Shown: positions 36,701-50,797, counted from the first letter of the stretch. The stretch is DNA of 64,000 bases from Coniferiporia sulphurascens (GCA_002794785.1 NBBA01000009.1:806001-870000); one strand, 5' to 3'. Program-made: numbers and translations. The notes: generated by a model from the letters alone, not told the origin.

Positions 36701-38795
36701 CGTCCTCAAAAAAGCCCCTGATGAGGGCGAAAAATGCCCCCAGTGAAAAGAATCCTGTGAAGTCAAGGGCCCGGAAACGTACATCTACCTATATACTACA
36801 ATCCGGTAACGAGGAAGAACCCTCGAAAAAGAAGGTCCGCGCCGATCATGGGAACAGTGATGTTGAAGACGAAGACTACATATGTGCTTCATCACCCTGT
36901 AGAAAGCCGTCCTCCCATTTACTTCAGAGAAACGAGCACCTCGGAACGAAAGAGAAAAGGTTACACGAACGGCATAGGGCTGCTGTCAACTGGGAACAAG
37001 TCCTGAAGGAGGCAACTTCAGATGGATTGGCATTCAAAGACGATCACCTCTCATCCATTTTAATGCTTCAACTAGAGGATCCCGTAAGGACACCCGCGGT
37101 GGAGACTGTGGTGAAAAAAGAGAACATTTTTGGGCGTAATAAACGGAGGGTAGGTGGCCTAAACTATTGGATATCTACCAAAATACTGAATACATCGAAG
37201 AGCACAATTCCTGCGAGCAGGCCCCACCATACCCGGGCTCCCTTGCAAATCGTCGTTCGTGACCCAAATACGGCACCTAACGAGGCGAGCACACCTGCAC
37301 AGAGAAGCTATTTACTAACTAAATAAGTTTACAGTCGGAGACTCTGGATGCTCCCACATCAGCGGTAGCGATTGCAGGACGAAGTTGCAGACGACGACCC
37401 ATGAACACGGTAGGCACTTTGGAGCCGGTACAGGAGTTAAAGCAGAAGGCCGATACCAGAGAGACTGAAGACAAAGAATCCACTTCTACCTGGAGGGCAT
37501 ATCCAAAAAGTCCTGATGTCAAGAAGGCAGATCTTCTGGCGGACACTGGGTCCGTTGTTCGTGAACCTCCTATAACAGTGGGCCCTGTCTTTGATCGCTT
37601 GGGCGAGGCGGCCGATATGGGAATTCGCGTCAATTCCGCAGTGGCCTTCGACAACGTCGACTACGTTCGTCGCGATAAAGACGGGTCGAATGAAATAATC
37701 AATGATGCTTGCGTTGGACAGGCTAATCCGAAAACGCTTGCGTCGAATAGCAAGACGTACACGGTGACTTCGTCTCTCGAAGTTGCTGGAGTTCCTGAAG
37801 AAAAGCCAAAGATGAAGACTAAACCCCTCGGAGCCGCGTCGGCGGATCTGGTTGAAGACACCAGAGAAAGTCCACGCAATAAGGACCTTCCCGTTCTGTT
37901 CACTAAGGGTGTTTATGATTCTAACACGACGCAGCAACTCCTGGCATCGACAAACGAACACCACAATGTTTTCTCGGCTGATGTCAACCTTGTTTATAAA
38001 CAACCTCCGCTGAGACCAAAGGTAAAGTTTGATGATAGGTCTAGGCACAGTATATTTTTGGATTCGAATGCTGGATTGCTAGCAACCGAAAGAGCTGGAG
38101 GGGAGTTGGCTCCCGAATCATCAATATCTGGACTTCTAACAATACTATGAACAGGGATGAATACCCGACCCTCAAAAGAAAATTCGACTTATTGCGTCGC
38201 GGAAGTCCAGCCCCGTAGGAAAAACGAGGATAAGCCGAATAAGGAGTCCGGGATGGAGGAAATTGCCGCCGTCTGTGCCTTCCTCCCTACGTTCTCACTA
38301 TTTACTCACTACCCAGCGTGCAGGTCCTTAACGACATACATAATGTTCGTGACCGATCCAGTAAAGCGGCTAGGATTTGGCTTAAATTGACCTATTTCGT
38401 ACAGGCCATTGTTTCCAATATGGAAAATAAAGTTCGAGGTGTCCGCAGCGACATACGCATCGCCAGGGACAGACTTCTTCATGAAGCTGTCGCTGATCTT
38501 CGTGAAATGAGGGAAGAGAGGTTAGTAATTTTGTTTTCCCTCTATCATCGCTTACGGCCAAGTCGCATCCAGCATTACACATTTTCATAACCTGCTCTCT
38601 TTGGAGACCGAATATGCGAACTTCAGTCGGAAGCTTGGAGCAGGCTATGAAGTCGCGACCAGCGTAAACAATGACATCTGTTCGTTCATCCGGCAAACTG
38701 TCAATGTGCACGACCGTGGTTCACTGTCGAAGAATATGCCGCAATCCCTCTTTGTCTCTGCCTTGCCTGGTTCTTTCCTAAAGTTTACTGGATAA
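33727..38795 (+). CDS. SYCP2/Red1-type meiotic chromosome axis core protein (candidate)
   Basis: Proposed structural core of the meiotic axis. The ATG at 33727 starts MQFSTQPIQVALQALKKAAT, and at least fifteen short introns follow. The N-terminal folded part (about 33727-34990) is helical and armadillo-like: FNKLASVLRTPLVPLYSSYS, AAIAKAFYSPICDFFLKD, FAVLEVLFNLFAQILPSASA and KDWEETTTKLFDILSDAD. A beta-rich module follows (about 35040-35700): SDRFYIDKSAFFINIRQ, YESLQIRYETVEEIKIIP, MTAINMKLKTSPK, NLEVEVHSDDVSRL and TRKVRHFKSSI. This order, ending in a strand-rich Spt16M-like domain, is that of the SYCP2 ARLD-SLR head. Exons at 36200-38260 are disordered, with basic nuclear-type patches (KSRARKRTS, PSKKKVRADH). 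The last exons (38326-38760) form an amphipathic coiled coil (ARIWLKLTYFVQAIVSNMEN, ARDRLLHEAVADLREM). TAA is at 38793-38795. No sequence search was possible; homology rests on architecture and motif order. Confidence 0.6.
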
Positions 38796-39229
38796 CTATA
38801 GTCCGAACCTCCATATGCTCGGATGATCGCCAATGGCGCTTCAAGTTGCCCTGTACTTTTCCTGGAAGATCCTTAATTTGTGCTTACTGAAGTCTCCTCT
38901 GACAAGTTCTTCGTCCGCTCTCGTGTCTGTCTATGCTATAGCATATAGGTGTTATTATTCAGCCTGACCCTTTTTTATCCTGTAAAGCCGTTAAGTCTAT
39001 TCAGCCACAAATAAAAAAAGAATTTTGTTGCGTTGATGTGAGCATACTTTATTGCGACGGAGGTTACAAATGACCTTGTGCGACAGACGAACTCGCAATT
39101 TATTACCAGCACTGGTAGCCGCATAAGTAGCAATCCATCTGTTTATACGACATGGGTGCATCAAAGTGCAATTTCACATTAAACCGAGCCGTGACTATTT
39201 ATCCATTTGTGTTGAACTTCAAGTACACT
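38796..39229. terminator. Convergent 3' ends of the axis-protein and MFS genes
   Basis: About 430 bp between two stop codons that face each other. AT-rich, with terminator functions expected for both genes. No gene, repeat or structured RNA is apparent. Confidence 0.4.
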
Positions 39230-41757
39230 CTAAATGACGTATCTGAATGCTTTGTTTTCGAACTAAATGCAGGTTTCCGTAAATATACACACTCGTAGCG
39301 TGCCTCCAGAGATAATAATAATTGTATACCTCCGTTTGGTCGAGCATTCCTCGAGCTTCCGCATCGCGCTTTTCGGCTTCTTCATCCACGGCCTCAGGCT
39401 TGCGGTCCTTACGGAATGCACGGTCCCGTGCACGATTGACTAGCAACATATACATACCAAGGACAGCATGGCAGATTAATTTCCCTACGACTTGAAGAAA
39501 ATTATTAGCTGATTGACTTTTCTAGAATTCGGTTCTTACATCCGACCATCATAGCCTATGACTGGTCGTTAGTAACACGGTGCTTACAAGTAATCAAGGC
39601 GCCGTCACCTTGGTCGCGGTGTTGAAACGCGGAGCCTGCTTTTGAACCACGAATTGGGGTCCTGCGATATTCCCCACGCAATCTGTTGAAAGGTTTAAAA
39701 GGTTTAAGAATAAAGATGGCAGGGTATATTACAAGCTATGAATGTTAGCGCAGAGACGAATTGCTTCTTGGTGTCTGTCAGTCGCATCCGCGCATCAGTC
39801 TCTCGATTTCCGAATCCTTCTCCGGCCCAATAGCTTACATCCAGACATCTGATTTTATGTTTTCATCCCAAGTATAAGAAGTTTATAGGAAGACGTACGT
39901 TCACGGAAATCATGTTCTAAGTCAAGGAAAAGAGAAAAGCAAGCCTTAATTAAGGCCGGCTAATGTCGGCGATTTCACAGCTCGTACTCACCACTCCTAG
40001 TGAGAAACTGACTGACTGAATGTTGCTTGTTTTAAGATTGGTGTGCTAAACCACGAACTTTGGCAACATACCTGCAAGTTTGTGAACCTTAATTGAGCGC
40101 ATTTAGCCATCTTCCTTGATAACGAGCTTCTCCCACTTACCAAAATGCCACTAGTCGCACCCATGCACCAGTGGGTAGATAGGCCAGTACTGCTGCCGCA
40201 ACCAAGCAAGCCACGTTCCCTACACTGGCAACCAGGATTCGCGCTTACCGCCATTGTATATGAATCAAGTATAGAAATATCATTAGGCAAAAAAGACTTT
40301 ACTGTTCTTAATACGTGATGCCACGTAGCCTCCAAGCATGAGCCCAACAACTTGGAAGCCATTACCGACGCAATCCAGTAGCGCCGTTGTTCGAATAGTC
40401 GTAAACCCCAAGTTATTTATGAGCTCGGTGCTGACCTTTTGTTAGTTTTCCTCCTGCATACGGTACCATCACGTTGACTTACGAAAAGTTAGATATAACG
40501 CCATTGCTGTAGATAAGACCTCAGTATAAGCCCGCAGTATTGTCCGGAAGAGTAAACACTCACGGTACGCCAGCAGCAAATATGCTGATGACGATGCACC
40601 ATGTTTTCAAATCGAGGACTGCAGCCTTGAATTGATACGGCTTGACTTTACCCGACTTGATTCTACAAGAGTGCCCATGGAGAACAAGCAAACCGGAAGG
40701 TCTTCAACACTTACCCAACTTGATTACTAGCGACACGGGCGGTCGCAAGCAGACGTTCCTCGTGATTGAAAAACCTTGCATCTACTGGGGAGTCCGGGAG
40801 AAACAAGAATATTATAACACCCCAGACTGTTGATAGAGATCCCAGCTACAGACGACAAAGTTAAAATCGAAAAGCCTGCGCACTGTGATTTAGAGAAAAT
40901 TCTTACCACGACGAAGACAAGCTGCCATCTCTTAAGCGGGCCATCGTCACTGTCTTCACTGATGCCGGCACTCATCAAAGATCCAATAATTCCTGCCCAG
41001 CCCAGTGAAGAATATATGATATTATAACGTAAGGCAGCTTCATCTCTTGTCCACCAGTGGCCCACTGCTAGTGTGATTCCTGGAGTGATGGGCGCCTCGA
41101 AGACTCCGAGAAGAAACCTACAGACGGCGGCCCCTGCGAAGTTCCGGCTCCATGTGAAAGCAAGGACCGTGATACCCCAGCATACCGTACAAACCCCAAG
41201 AACTTTTCCGGTAGAGAAGCGAGTAAAGAAATAAGACGCTGGAAGTTGGGCCACAAGATAACCAAGATAGAAGAGGGAAGCAAGCCAAGAGAACTGGTTT
41301 CCTGTCAGACTCAGATCGGTACGAATGCCAAATAGGTTGGCGTAGTTTAAAGCGGTTTTGTCCAAAAATTGGAGGATGCCTGTGATAAACATCAAGGAGA
41401 GGACATAGCAGTCGATCTTGAATACAATCTTCTTATTTGATTCCGAGGTCTGTCAAGAGAGCAGAAGAATATTTCAGTTGGCGTTCTAAGTAACTCGATT
41501 TTTGTTGTCGTTTGTAGTTCACATAACTGCGGCATCGCACTTACTAGTACGACACCTGATTCCTGGGCTTCGATGAACTCCTGGAGACCAACATTTTCGT
41601 GAAGCTCGCGGTCACCGACCAATTCTTCCACAACACTACCTGCGGAGTGCTCGACGGTGGTGATTGCACCCTCTTGTGCGGGTAGACAGAGTTTCAATTC
41701 GTTGACAGTAAGCTTTGCAGGCGCATTCAGTTTTTTTCCGCCGAAGGAATCCGTCAT
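39230..41757 (-). CDS. MFS transporter of the Dal5/Tna1 (anion:cation symporter) family
   Basis: Twelve-span major facilitator that imports small organic anions; fungal relatives carry allantoate, nicotinate, pantothenate or similar acids. The start is taken at the ATG at 41757 (MTDSFGGKKLNAPAKLTVNE); an upstream in-frame ATG at 41844 is possible. After a long cytosolic leader and one intron, the first span reads YVLSLMFITGILQFLDKTAL (41390). The stretch 40900-41390 holds LASLFYLGYLVAQLPASYFF, then CRFLLGVFEAPITPGITLAV and WWTRDEAALRYNIIYSSLGW, typical of this family's spans 2-5. Further spans come from small exons between 39530 and 40850. The C-terminal cytosolic exon reads RARDRAFRKDRKPEAVDEEA and ends in FENKAFRYVI, with TAG at 39230. 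The real substrate cannot be read from the sequence. Confidence 0.85.
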
Positions 41758-43158
41758 CGTAACGGTGGGTGTTGGTCGAGAGATAAAACAAGAACAACAC
41801 AACCGTTTTCGCATTTTCCCATAAAGACGGGGCAGGTGACCCATGGCGGCTTATAATAATCCAGCAGTAACATCCAAGGGCGGAGGCATTAGCGATTGAA
41901 GGCCACATCGGTGGCAGTCTTCCCACAGAAAGCATTTTTTGTTTCTTTTCCGAAGGAGACCCTAATAGAGGCCAAATTTCCCAGTTAGAATTTCCCAGTA
42001 CGTTGCAAGAATGGGCGATAAAATGTATCCAAATAGGATGCAAATATGTGCATTTTATTATTATCTTTTCAGGTTCCGGTGAATATTAATGACCGTGTAA
42101 AAGACGTCAGGGAATTCAGTCTTTATTAAAGAGGCAAAAAAACAGCTGGTGGCCCGGCGCTGTTAGCAGTATGTGAGATTTTACCTATACCCAAATTCGC
42201 CATTTGCAGTAATATAGAGAAACCATGTTAGACGCCAGTATATCATCATCAAGATGACGCTCTTAGTTTCTGTCATAGACCCAGTAGTCGTCTTTGGCCA
42301 TCGATCTCGGCGTCTCTCGAAACGAAAAAAAGTACAAAGCTGAGAAAAAGGGACCTGAAGCAGTAGGCTGACAGAAGGAAGAGGAAGGAAAAGGGTGCAT
42401 TTTTTGTTGTTGCTCTAGGCCATGTAGATCGGACGGTTGGGCGACTTGGTAGGAAGATGATATGACCGAGTAAAATTGTGAGCAAGCTTGAACTCGCAGG
42501 GCCCATTGCAACGCCCGGAAAATCCCGGTACCGTACTAACGCCGTTGTACGCCACAGGCCCACAGGATATGGTCTCTCGAGTTTAGTGGTTGGAGACACT
42601 TCAATGGAACGTTTAAGATCCGGAAGACCGATATACACGCGGTACAATTTCAGTGTCGTGGGCGTTTTGGCCGTGGTGTGCGTTTGCAACGCATTTAAAC
42701 ATGAGTCGACGGGCGTTTTCTTGATCCACGATATCGGATAGTAGTGGCTCGACTGGAGTATGCAGAGTGTGCCCTTAGTCGAGCATTCTTTCTTTTACGG
42801 GTGTTGGTAGCCCTTGCACTTGTTCCCGCCCCGTTTTGACGCCCATGCAGCTCGGGTCCTCGAGAAGGATCCGAGGAAGTGGCCCGTGACCCCATGTAGA
42901 GGCGGTAACCTTCAGCGTCAGCCAAGTTCGTTCAGATGGGTGTCTGTACCTGTGTCTGCAGGTCTAAAGGTGTATCTCCCAATTCATGCCAGCTGCGTCG
43001 CTCAGGCCGCTGCCCTTCACGCCGAGTCGGCCACCACGTGCAGGGGTGAAGTTTAGTTACAGCATCAAGCGCTTCATCAGCCACGCAGCCGCACTGGTTT
43101 GCACACAATTCACTCTCACCACCGCCATCTCTCTCTCCCGTCTCTGCTCTAGTTTTCC
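41758..43158. promoter_or_regulatory. Divergent 1.4-kb spacer between the MFS and HECT-ligase genes
   Basis: No gene could be supported here on either strand. The last 40 bases (about 43118-43152) are a pyrimidine-rich tract ending in CTCTAG immediately before the HECT-ligase ATG. That looks like a splice acceptor, so a 5' untranslated exon or a further coding exon may lie inside this spacer. I looked in all plus-strand frames for C2-domain motifs and found none. Confidence 0.4.
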
Positions 43159-45260
<2,102 letters not shown>

Positions 45261-45693
45261 ATTGTCCTCGTCCTTCCGACTTTCCTACTTATCCGTTTTA
45301 AATGCTTTTGCTCGTTTTCGACCTGTCGAGAGCTTCGCTCTTTGTTGTGCGCATTATGTTCCCATGAATTACCCTTTGGATTATTATTCCCACTGCCTTT
45401 TCGTGTCTTGTACTTCTACCTGTTCAACTCTACCTGCCATCTTGTTTATCGTTTCGAGTCTACTGCATATAAATGAGGTAACACCAATACTCTGGAGAGA
45501 GATTAGATGACTATACAATATCGATTAGTAATGTACGGAGAGCTTCGTAAAGATACATAGTCGTCGTGTTACCAAATGAAGAAAGCATGATACAAAACGG
45601 GACGCAGCGGAGCACTGCATGCACTTACGATCGTGCACTTACGTTAATAAGTGAAAGGGACATAAACGGAGCGGGTAGATTTAAACATATCAG
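45261..45693. terminator. Convergent 3' ends of the HECT-ligase and ABD1 genes
   Basis: About 430 bp between converging stop codons, AT-rich, with no gene visible. Terminators for both genes are expected here. Confidence 0.4.
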
Positions 45694-47892
45694 TTAGATC
45701 TTTTCAAAAGCAAAGGCAATGTAAACGTCTACAGAGATACCTCAGTTATATTTTTGCGATGGGGACGAAGGCATTTTAGACTCACTCGCAGCCTCCCACT
45801 GGTCTTCATCCATCTGGCTTTCACCAGATGAGTCGACTACCTTCATGCGCTGCAAGAGTGGGCCAAATTCAGGGTGTTCACAGTGCTCTGCATACACGTC
45901 GTGGAACTCCGCTTTGTAAAGCAGGTGCAGATGGTAATCGGCCGCCAATCTTAGTAAGATAATAGTATGCTTAGCGAACGAAAGCACAGATGCGAGGTAA
46001 ACCTCCATTGGCTTACCGTATGAAATTATCCCACTGCACGATGTATTCGGGCACATCCTCTACGGCATCCTGCAGGAAGAATGAGTAGCGAATTCCAAAC
46101 ATGGACCTCCGGTCGCGGTTGTCGAATTTGATACGGTATACGGCGTTGCCGAACGAGAGATCAGAGGGGTCATGGTCCGGTGGAATTGCGTCGAGGCGCT
46201 GGCTGAGGAGGTGCAGAGTGTTTGCTGAAGTTAGGAAATGCATACCACAATTGATAAAGCAACTCACAGCAGCAGCCTGTCATTAGGAATGGTCCCAATG
46301 AACCGACCACCCTTCCGTAAGTACCTCGTTACATTCTCCAGCATAACGCGTGCTTTTTGTTCACTTTCGAATGCGTAATGCATGCAAAACTGCATGGAAA
46401 CTATGTCGAATGGGGAGGCTTGGGGCGGCAAGGGCATGTCCGGGTTTTTATTCAAAGGGTCGCTGTAGCAGTCGAGAGCGGCAAAAAAGGCGTTAAACCG
46501 TGATGCTCCTTTCGAGGAATGGGCGGAAGCTGCAGCGGAAGAAAGATAGCGACCCCGAGCTTGCTCTATAGATACAGCGGCAATGTCTTCGAGAATCATA
46601 TAAAGAGTAAGCGATACAGAAGGGTGTGCCGAAACAGAAAACACACTCACCCACACCAACATATTCTCGCACTCTTGCCTTTTGCCACTTATTTAGGTCT
46701 CCGCCTTTTCCGCAGCCCATATCCAATACCTTTCCCCCAGTATTAGAGAACTGAAACTTCCCGTTGCTCCCCCCTTTCCCCCGCTTTTCGTCACCCCCTT
46801 CGTCTCCACGTAGTACCGGGTGGGCGAACCGGGCTATGATAACGGACTTGACCCAGTTGTTGAAATTCTTTAATCCGATAATAGGCGACTGTTGCCGTTG
46901 AGTGACTCCGACGTCCGGTCGTTGGTTATCTGGCAATATAACCGCGTCAGCGCAAACAAAAGTCCTAAACATTTCTGGAGCTCACAATGTTGTACCACTA
47001 GCCCAACGTCTCGCGATCGCTTCGCAGCAGCTTCGCCTATATTCTTTGCACTGAGGCTGTCATTCGATACATCATCAAGTTTACGTTTTCCAAGTTTATG
47101 TGCTCGCAAAGGATTTTTATTGAGATTCTTGTAGAACTCGCGTTCGGCTTCGGGCAATGGGATCAGCACGGATGTAGGTGCGGTACGGCGGTTGCGGGGA
47201 GCGTAAGGAATTGTTACACTTCGTGTCGGGTGACTCATTATTGGTTTTTGGGGAAGGCTGTCGGTAATAACAGAGGGAGCGCGGGACGGCATCTCAGGAG
47301 ACCGTGGCGTAGACATAGAGCCGGAAGCGGACGAGGAAGACGTGCGTCTGCCGGTTTCTAGATGACGAGACGATGGTGGTATCGTCTGTAACACGGAAGT
47401 ACCGACGCGAGAGCGGGAGAACGATGGCTGGAGAATGTCGCGCGCTCTCTGGAGTGGCGAACTCAACGGACTAGCCGCCACGAGGGGTGGCTGAACGAGT
47501 GACTGGTCGTCATCATCGGTCGGCTGTAGAATGTGCGAAAGATGGGCAGAACGAGGACGGGGCGTGCCAAAGAGCGGGCTTGCGACGGCGCTCCCGCTCG
47601 AGCCCGGCCGCCGCTGATACGTCGGCGACGGGACGCGGTCGTCGGCATTGAGCAGGACCGACAGGTCAGTAGCACGCCGTGAGGACAGCGGGCTTTGCCC
47701 CGCACCGCTAAGACTGGTGCCTGCACCGCCATTGGAATTGGCTGGGTGGTTATGCGCGAAGTAAGACGTCGGCGACGAGAGCACCGCCGCCGGAGTCGGG
47801 GCGAAGGGCGCCTGAGGGGATGGCAGAGGCAATGTATGGGTTTGAGAAACGGGCGAGTTGAGGACGGCATCTCGGACAGGGTCGAACGGCAT
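45694..47892 (-). CDS. ABD1: mRNA cap guanine-N7 methyltransferase
   Basis: SAM-dependent enzyme that methylates the guanine N7 of the nascent mRNA cap in the nucleus. The ATG at 47892 starts [20 protein letters not shown], and a Ser/Pro-rich leader of about 200 residues follows. The catalytic fold then reads [40 protein letters not shown] (SAM motif I), REYVGV and [14 protein letters not shown], joined across an intron around 46595-46655. Next come [55 protein letters not shown] and [20 protein letters not shown]. The last exon was recovered by an intron whose donor lies after EDQWEAA (GTGAGT). It joins to [11 protein letters not shown] and TAA at 45694, the usual ABD1 ending. An unspliced reading ending SQKYN is intron sequence. 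Confidence 0.92.
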
Positions 47893-48049
47893 AGCGAAGG
47901 AGAAATGCAACGCTGATTGCTCAGGCGGGAGTGAGAGGCGGTCTGGCCAAAAAAAGTCGAAGGAGACTTTGAGCCACGCGCACTACAATATACACTAACA
48001 CTAGTCCGTCCAATAAATTCTACATCGTATATTGTACAGGAGAGCCCGC

Positions 48050-48578
48050 TCAGCACAAACACGGGAGGTGTATCGTTATCCAGTCCGTACACTCTGCACT
48101 CGGCATGTCATTCCCCGTCTGCAAGTAGAAATTGTAGTTTGTAGATCCACTGATCGGGCACACCAAGAAATTCTGCGTGTTCCCCTCCACGATCGTGTCC
48201 CCGCTCATAGTCCACGTCGTCGTAGTCGCAGTCGGGTCCAACGTCAGCGGCTTCCACGACGTGCTAACCGACAGGTCTACATTCAGAAACAGGGACGAGT
48301 TCGTGTCCTGTACCGTGCTTCCGATGTTGAAATATCCTGAGCTCGCCTCCGGGCCGAGCACGGGAGCGCCATCTGTAAACATGCATTTAGACAACGTAAT
48401 CATGGGCTGCTAACGTGTGCATACCAAGGGGCGTAGTTTGAATGTACAAATGGTACACGGGATCCTGGTCTGTACGAATTTGCGACCCCACTGCTGTCGC
48501 GGCGGACGTCGTCGAAGTCGGGATGGCCAAAGCCACAGAGGCCAGAGAAAGGAGGGCGGCAAATGATGCGAGTTTCAT
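48050..48578 (-). CDS. Small secreted protein
   Basis: Unassigned. The ATG at 48578 gives a clear signal peptide (MKLASFAALLSLASVALA, cleavage expected near the second Ala). A Thr/Ser/Ala-rich stretch follows and then TDQDPVYHLYIQTTPLG. An intron at about 48375-48425 joins this to APVLGPEASSGYFNIGSTVQ, NSSLFLNVDLSVSTSWKPLT, TTWTMSGDTIVEGNTQNFLV and YNFYLQTGNDMPS. The C-terminus reads CTDWITIHLPCLC with TGA at 48050. The mature protein is about 125-130 residues. It is rich in beta-prone residues, with aromatic residues spaced like a lectin- or jacalin-like sandwich, but I cannot name the fold. Cys residues near the end may form a disulfide. It has no GPI signal. Confidence 0.68.
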
Positions 48579-49098
48579 AACAGATAAAAGTAATTTGAGG
48601 AAAAAATGGAGTGATTTGTAGCGTCTCTTATATGCACCTCTATTCAAGAAACCCCGACCACCTTGAATACAGCACCAGGAAAATCCTCGCGTTTGACCGA
48701 CCTTCCAGCACCAATCGCTGATGTATTGCGGCACACTGAGACACCGGGCCAAGTCACAGGAACACGGCTGAGATATATTTCCTGGTAAACGGTTGTCATA
48801 GACGCGAGGTGTTCCCGCCCAAGAAGCTTCGGCGGACTTGAGGGTAAGAGTTAGGTCGCTAAGAACTATTTCGGAGTAGCATCGACACTGCAAACATAAA
48901 TCATCTTTATGGCTTTTCTTCGGAGACTCTGGCCGGATAAAATCCAGAAGGAAATAACACTTCAATCCGAGTCGCGGTTGGCAACTCGGCAAGCGGGAAG
49001 GCTGAAAGAGCTTCTTTCATTGTGGGAAACGTATTCCATTCTCGCCGTACGTACGCAGTTGTGGCAACACTCGTTTTGAACCTCTTCCACTCAGCTGC
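48579..49098. promoter_or_regulatory. Divergent spacer between the secreted-protein gene and MZM1
   Basis: About 520 bp between divergent starts. A minus-strand frame reading WNTFPTMKEALSAFPLAELP crosses into antisense of MZM1 exon 1 (48907-49206). It begins with TTG and lacks support, so I read the stretch as two promoters. Confidence 0.4.
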
Positions 49099-49719
49099 AT
49101 GTCTGTAACTCCAGAACTCCTCGCGTCGGCTCGTGCAACATATCGCGCACTTTTCCGTGCAGCGTCCTGCACTTTTAAAGGTATGTGTTATGGGGCGGAC
49201 TTCCAAAGCTCTTCCCTAACTGACAAACATACGAAACCCCCCAGGAGATGACCGCGTTTTGAATGGTGCGTGTCTGAGCCGATTTTAGATAGGCCATCCC
49301 ATCGACCCGCGTTTCTAGCTTTCCGACAGAAGGTGCGAACGGAGTTTCGGGAAGGTAGTTCACAGTCCAACCCGACCGCTTTCGCCGCGCGTATTCAACT
49401 GGGACGCGAAGTCGCCACCGTCCTGAGAAGTAACGTCGTGCAGGGTGTCAAAATCGCAAAGGAAACTGGCCCTTCTTCCGCTGGGTCACAAGCGGAGTCA
49501 ATGGTCCAAGACGAGCATGGGGTGTGGCGTGAGTTATAAGAATCCATACACTACGGACTTTCGACCTATCGTGCTCACGGTATTTTGTTCGAAGGGCTGC
49601 GGATAACCGAGCATACCGAATTAGGCTCGAACGAGTCCATCAAGACGAGCCCATCTCCTAGTCAACTGCGTAAGTCAGGGAGAAGGCAGCAGTGTTGTTC
49701 ATCAGCAGCATCCGCGTGA
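49099..49719 (+). CDS. MZM1: LYR-motif protein Mzm1 (complex III assembly)
   Basis: Small mitochondrial matrix LYR protein that stabilises the Rieske iron-sulfur protein before insertion into complex III. Four exons. The ATG at 49099 gives MSVTPELLASARATYRALFR and AASCTFK. A short exon (49265 region) gives GDDRVLN. The third contains AFRQKVRTEFREGSSQSNPT, then IQLGREVATVLRSNVVQGVK. The last, after the intron ending near 49600, reads LRITEHTELGSNESIKTS, with TGA at 49717-49719. The NVVQGV and LRI.EHTE.G.N.SIK stretches are typical of Mzm1/LYRM7. It has no separate presequence, as expected for the family. The next gene begins only 54 bp downstream. Confidence 0.8.
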
Positions 49720-49773
49720 GTGGGGCTCCCTTGAGCCGTGCGTTGCGTTCTCTCAATCAGTCACGTCTATTCT

Positions 49774-50488
49774 ATGTTAATGGTCTACACTTGCATCTTG
49801 CAATATAGTGCGTTCTATTCTACTTTGCCTTTGTCGGAGTTTAAAGTAAAAGAGTCCCCTACGCAACTTGAGTCTGAGCTTATTGATGAAGAGCGAAGAG
49901 AATGCCACGAGGAACTAAACCAGACTTCCTCTGTCTCCGATGTCCATCCTACCGGCTTACCTACAGATAGCCCATCGTTGCTACAAGATCACCCTCGGAA
50001 GCTAAATTTTTCTGCTCTCAAGCGCGCTCACCAAAGCCGAGAAAGGCCCGAACTAAATGAGGACGACCTTGAGGAATCGTTCGTAAGAGGTCTGTCTCGT
50101 TCAGAGGCGTGGGAGAAGCGCATTGCTAAATTGCTATGGTACATATTACACAGGCAGTGGTCCGGGCGGCCAGTCCATTAACAAAACGCAGAACAACGTC
50201 CAACTACTGCACAAGCCATCCGGCATTCGCGTCTCATGCCAAGAGACGCGTTCGCTTCAACAAAATCGGCTGATTGCAAGAAAAATCCTACTAGAGAGGG
50301 TAACGACTATATTTACTGAACGAGTATTTTCCGCTGTGTTAACGCTTCCATCTCACTAGCTCGACCGGATTGCGAACCCAGGTCTTTCAAAAGAAGATTT
50401 AAAGCGCGCAAAACAAGTCGAAAGGGAACGCAGGCGAAGGAAAAAGGCAAAGAAAAAAGCCCAGGCGAAAAGTAGTGAAGACGAGTAG
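49774..50488 (+). CDS. Mitochondrial class-I release-factor-like protein (GGQ), MTRFR/Rso55-type
   Basis: Codon-independent peptidyl-tRNA hydrolase-like factor that rescues stalled mitochondrial ribosomes. The model starts at the ATG at 49774 (MLMVYTCILQYSAFYSTLPL). The true N-terminus is uncertain because an open frame rich in Arg and Ser continues upstream without ATG. Exon 1 encodes an acidic linker. The intron at about 50092-50154 leads into GSGPGGQSINKTQNNVQLLH, where GGQ is the catalytic motif, then GIRVSCQETRSLQQNRLIAR. After a second intron near 50299-50360 the tail reads LDRIANPGLSKEDLKRAKQV and ends in a Lys/Arg-rich helix (RERRRKKKAKKKAQAKSS), as in ICT1/C12orf65 relatives. No codon-recognition domain is present. 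Its closeness to MZM1 suggests co-transcription. Confidence 0.8.
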
Positions 50489-50797
50489 TACCATTATTTA
50501 CGAGATTACGTTCTCCGATATCGTATGAAGCATAATCATGTTGGAAGCCCAGACCGTGAACCACCGGGTTCATCCGTTATATTTGCAATAGGACACTACA
50601 GTACTTAAAACAATTGAAAGAACGAGCAATTGCACTGCGAAACATATGGTTATGGTCTACAGTACGTGTATGCGATGTGGAAAAGTGCGTAAAACTGCAT
50701 GAGTCGTTGTAATGAGTTAAAAAGAAGTGCGGTTGAATGATGAGTGAGTGCAATCGAGAAGGATCAAGAAACGTGGTCGATGTATCCAACAATGAAT

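Noticed and set aside
42081..43158. Possible C2-domain exons upstream of the HECT ligase
   Set aside because: No DPF/C2-like motif or suitable frame was found in any plus-strand frame; the spacer is left unassigned.
45742..45800. ABD1 C-terminus ending SQKYN in the unspliced frame
   Set aside because: A GTGAGT donor after EDQWEAA and an acceptor before ACGTTTACATT give [11 protein letters not shown], the family ending; the KYN reading is intron.
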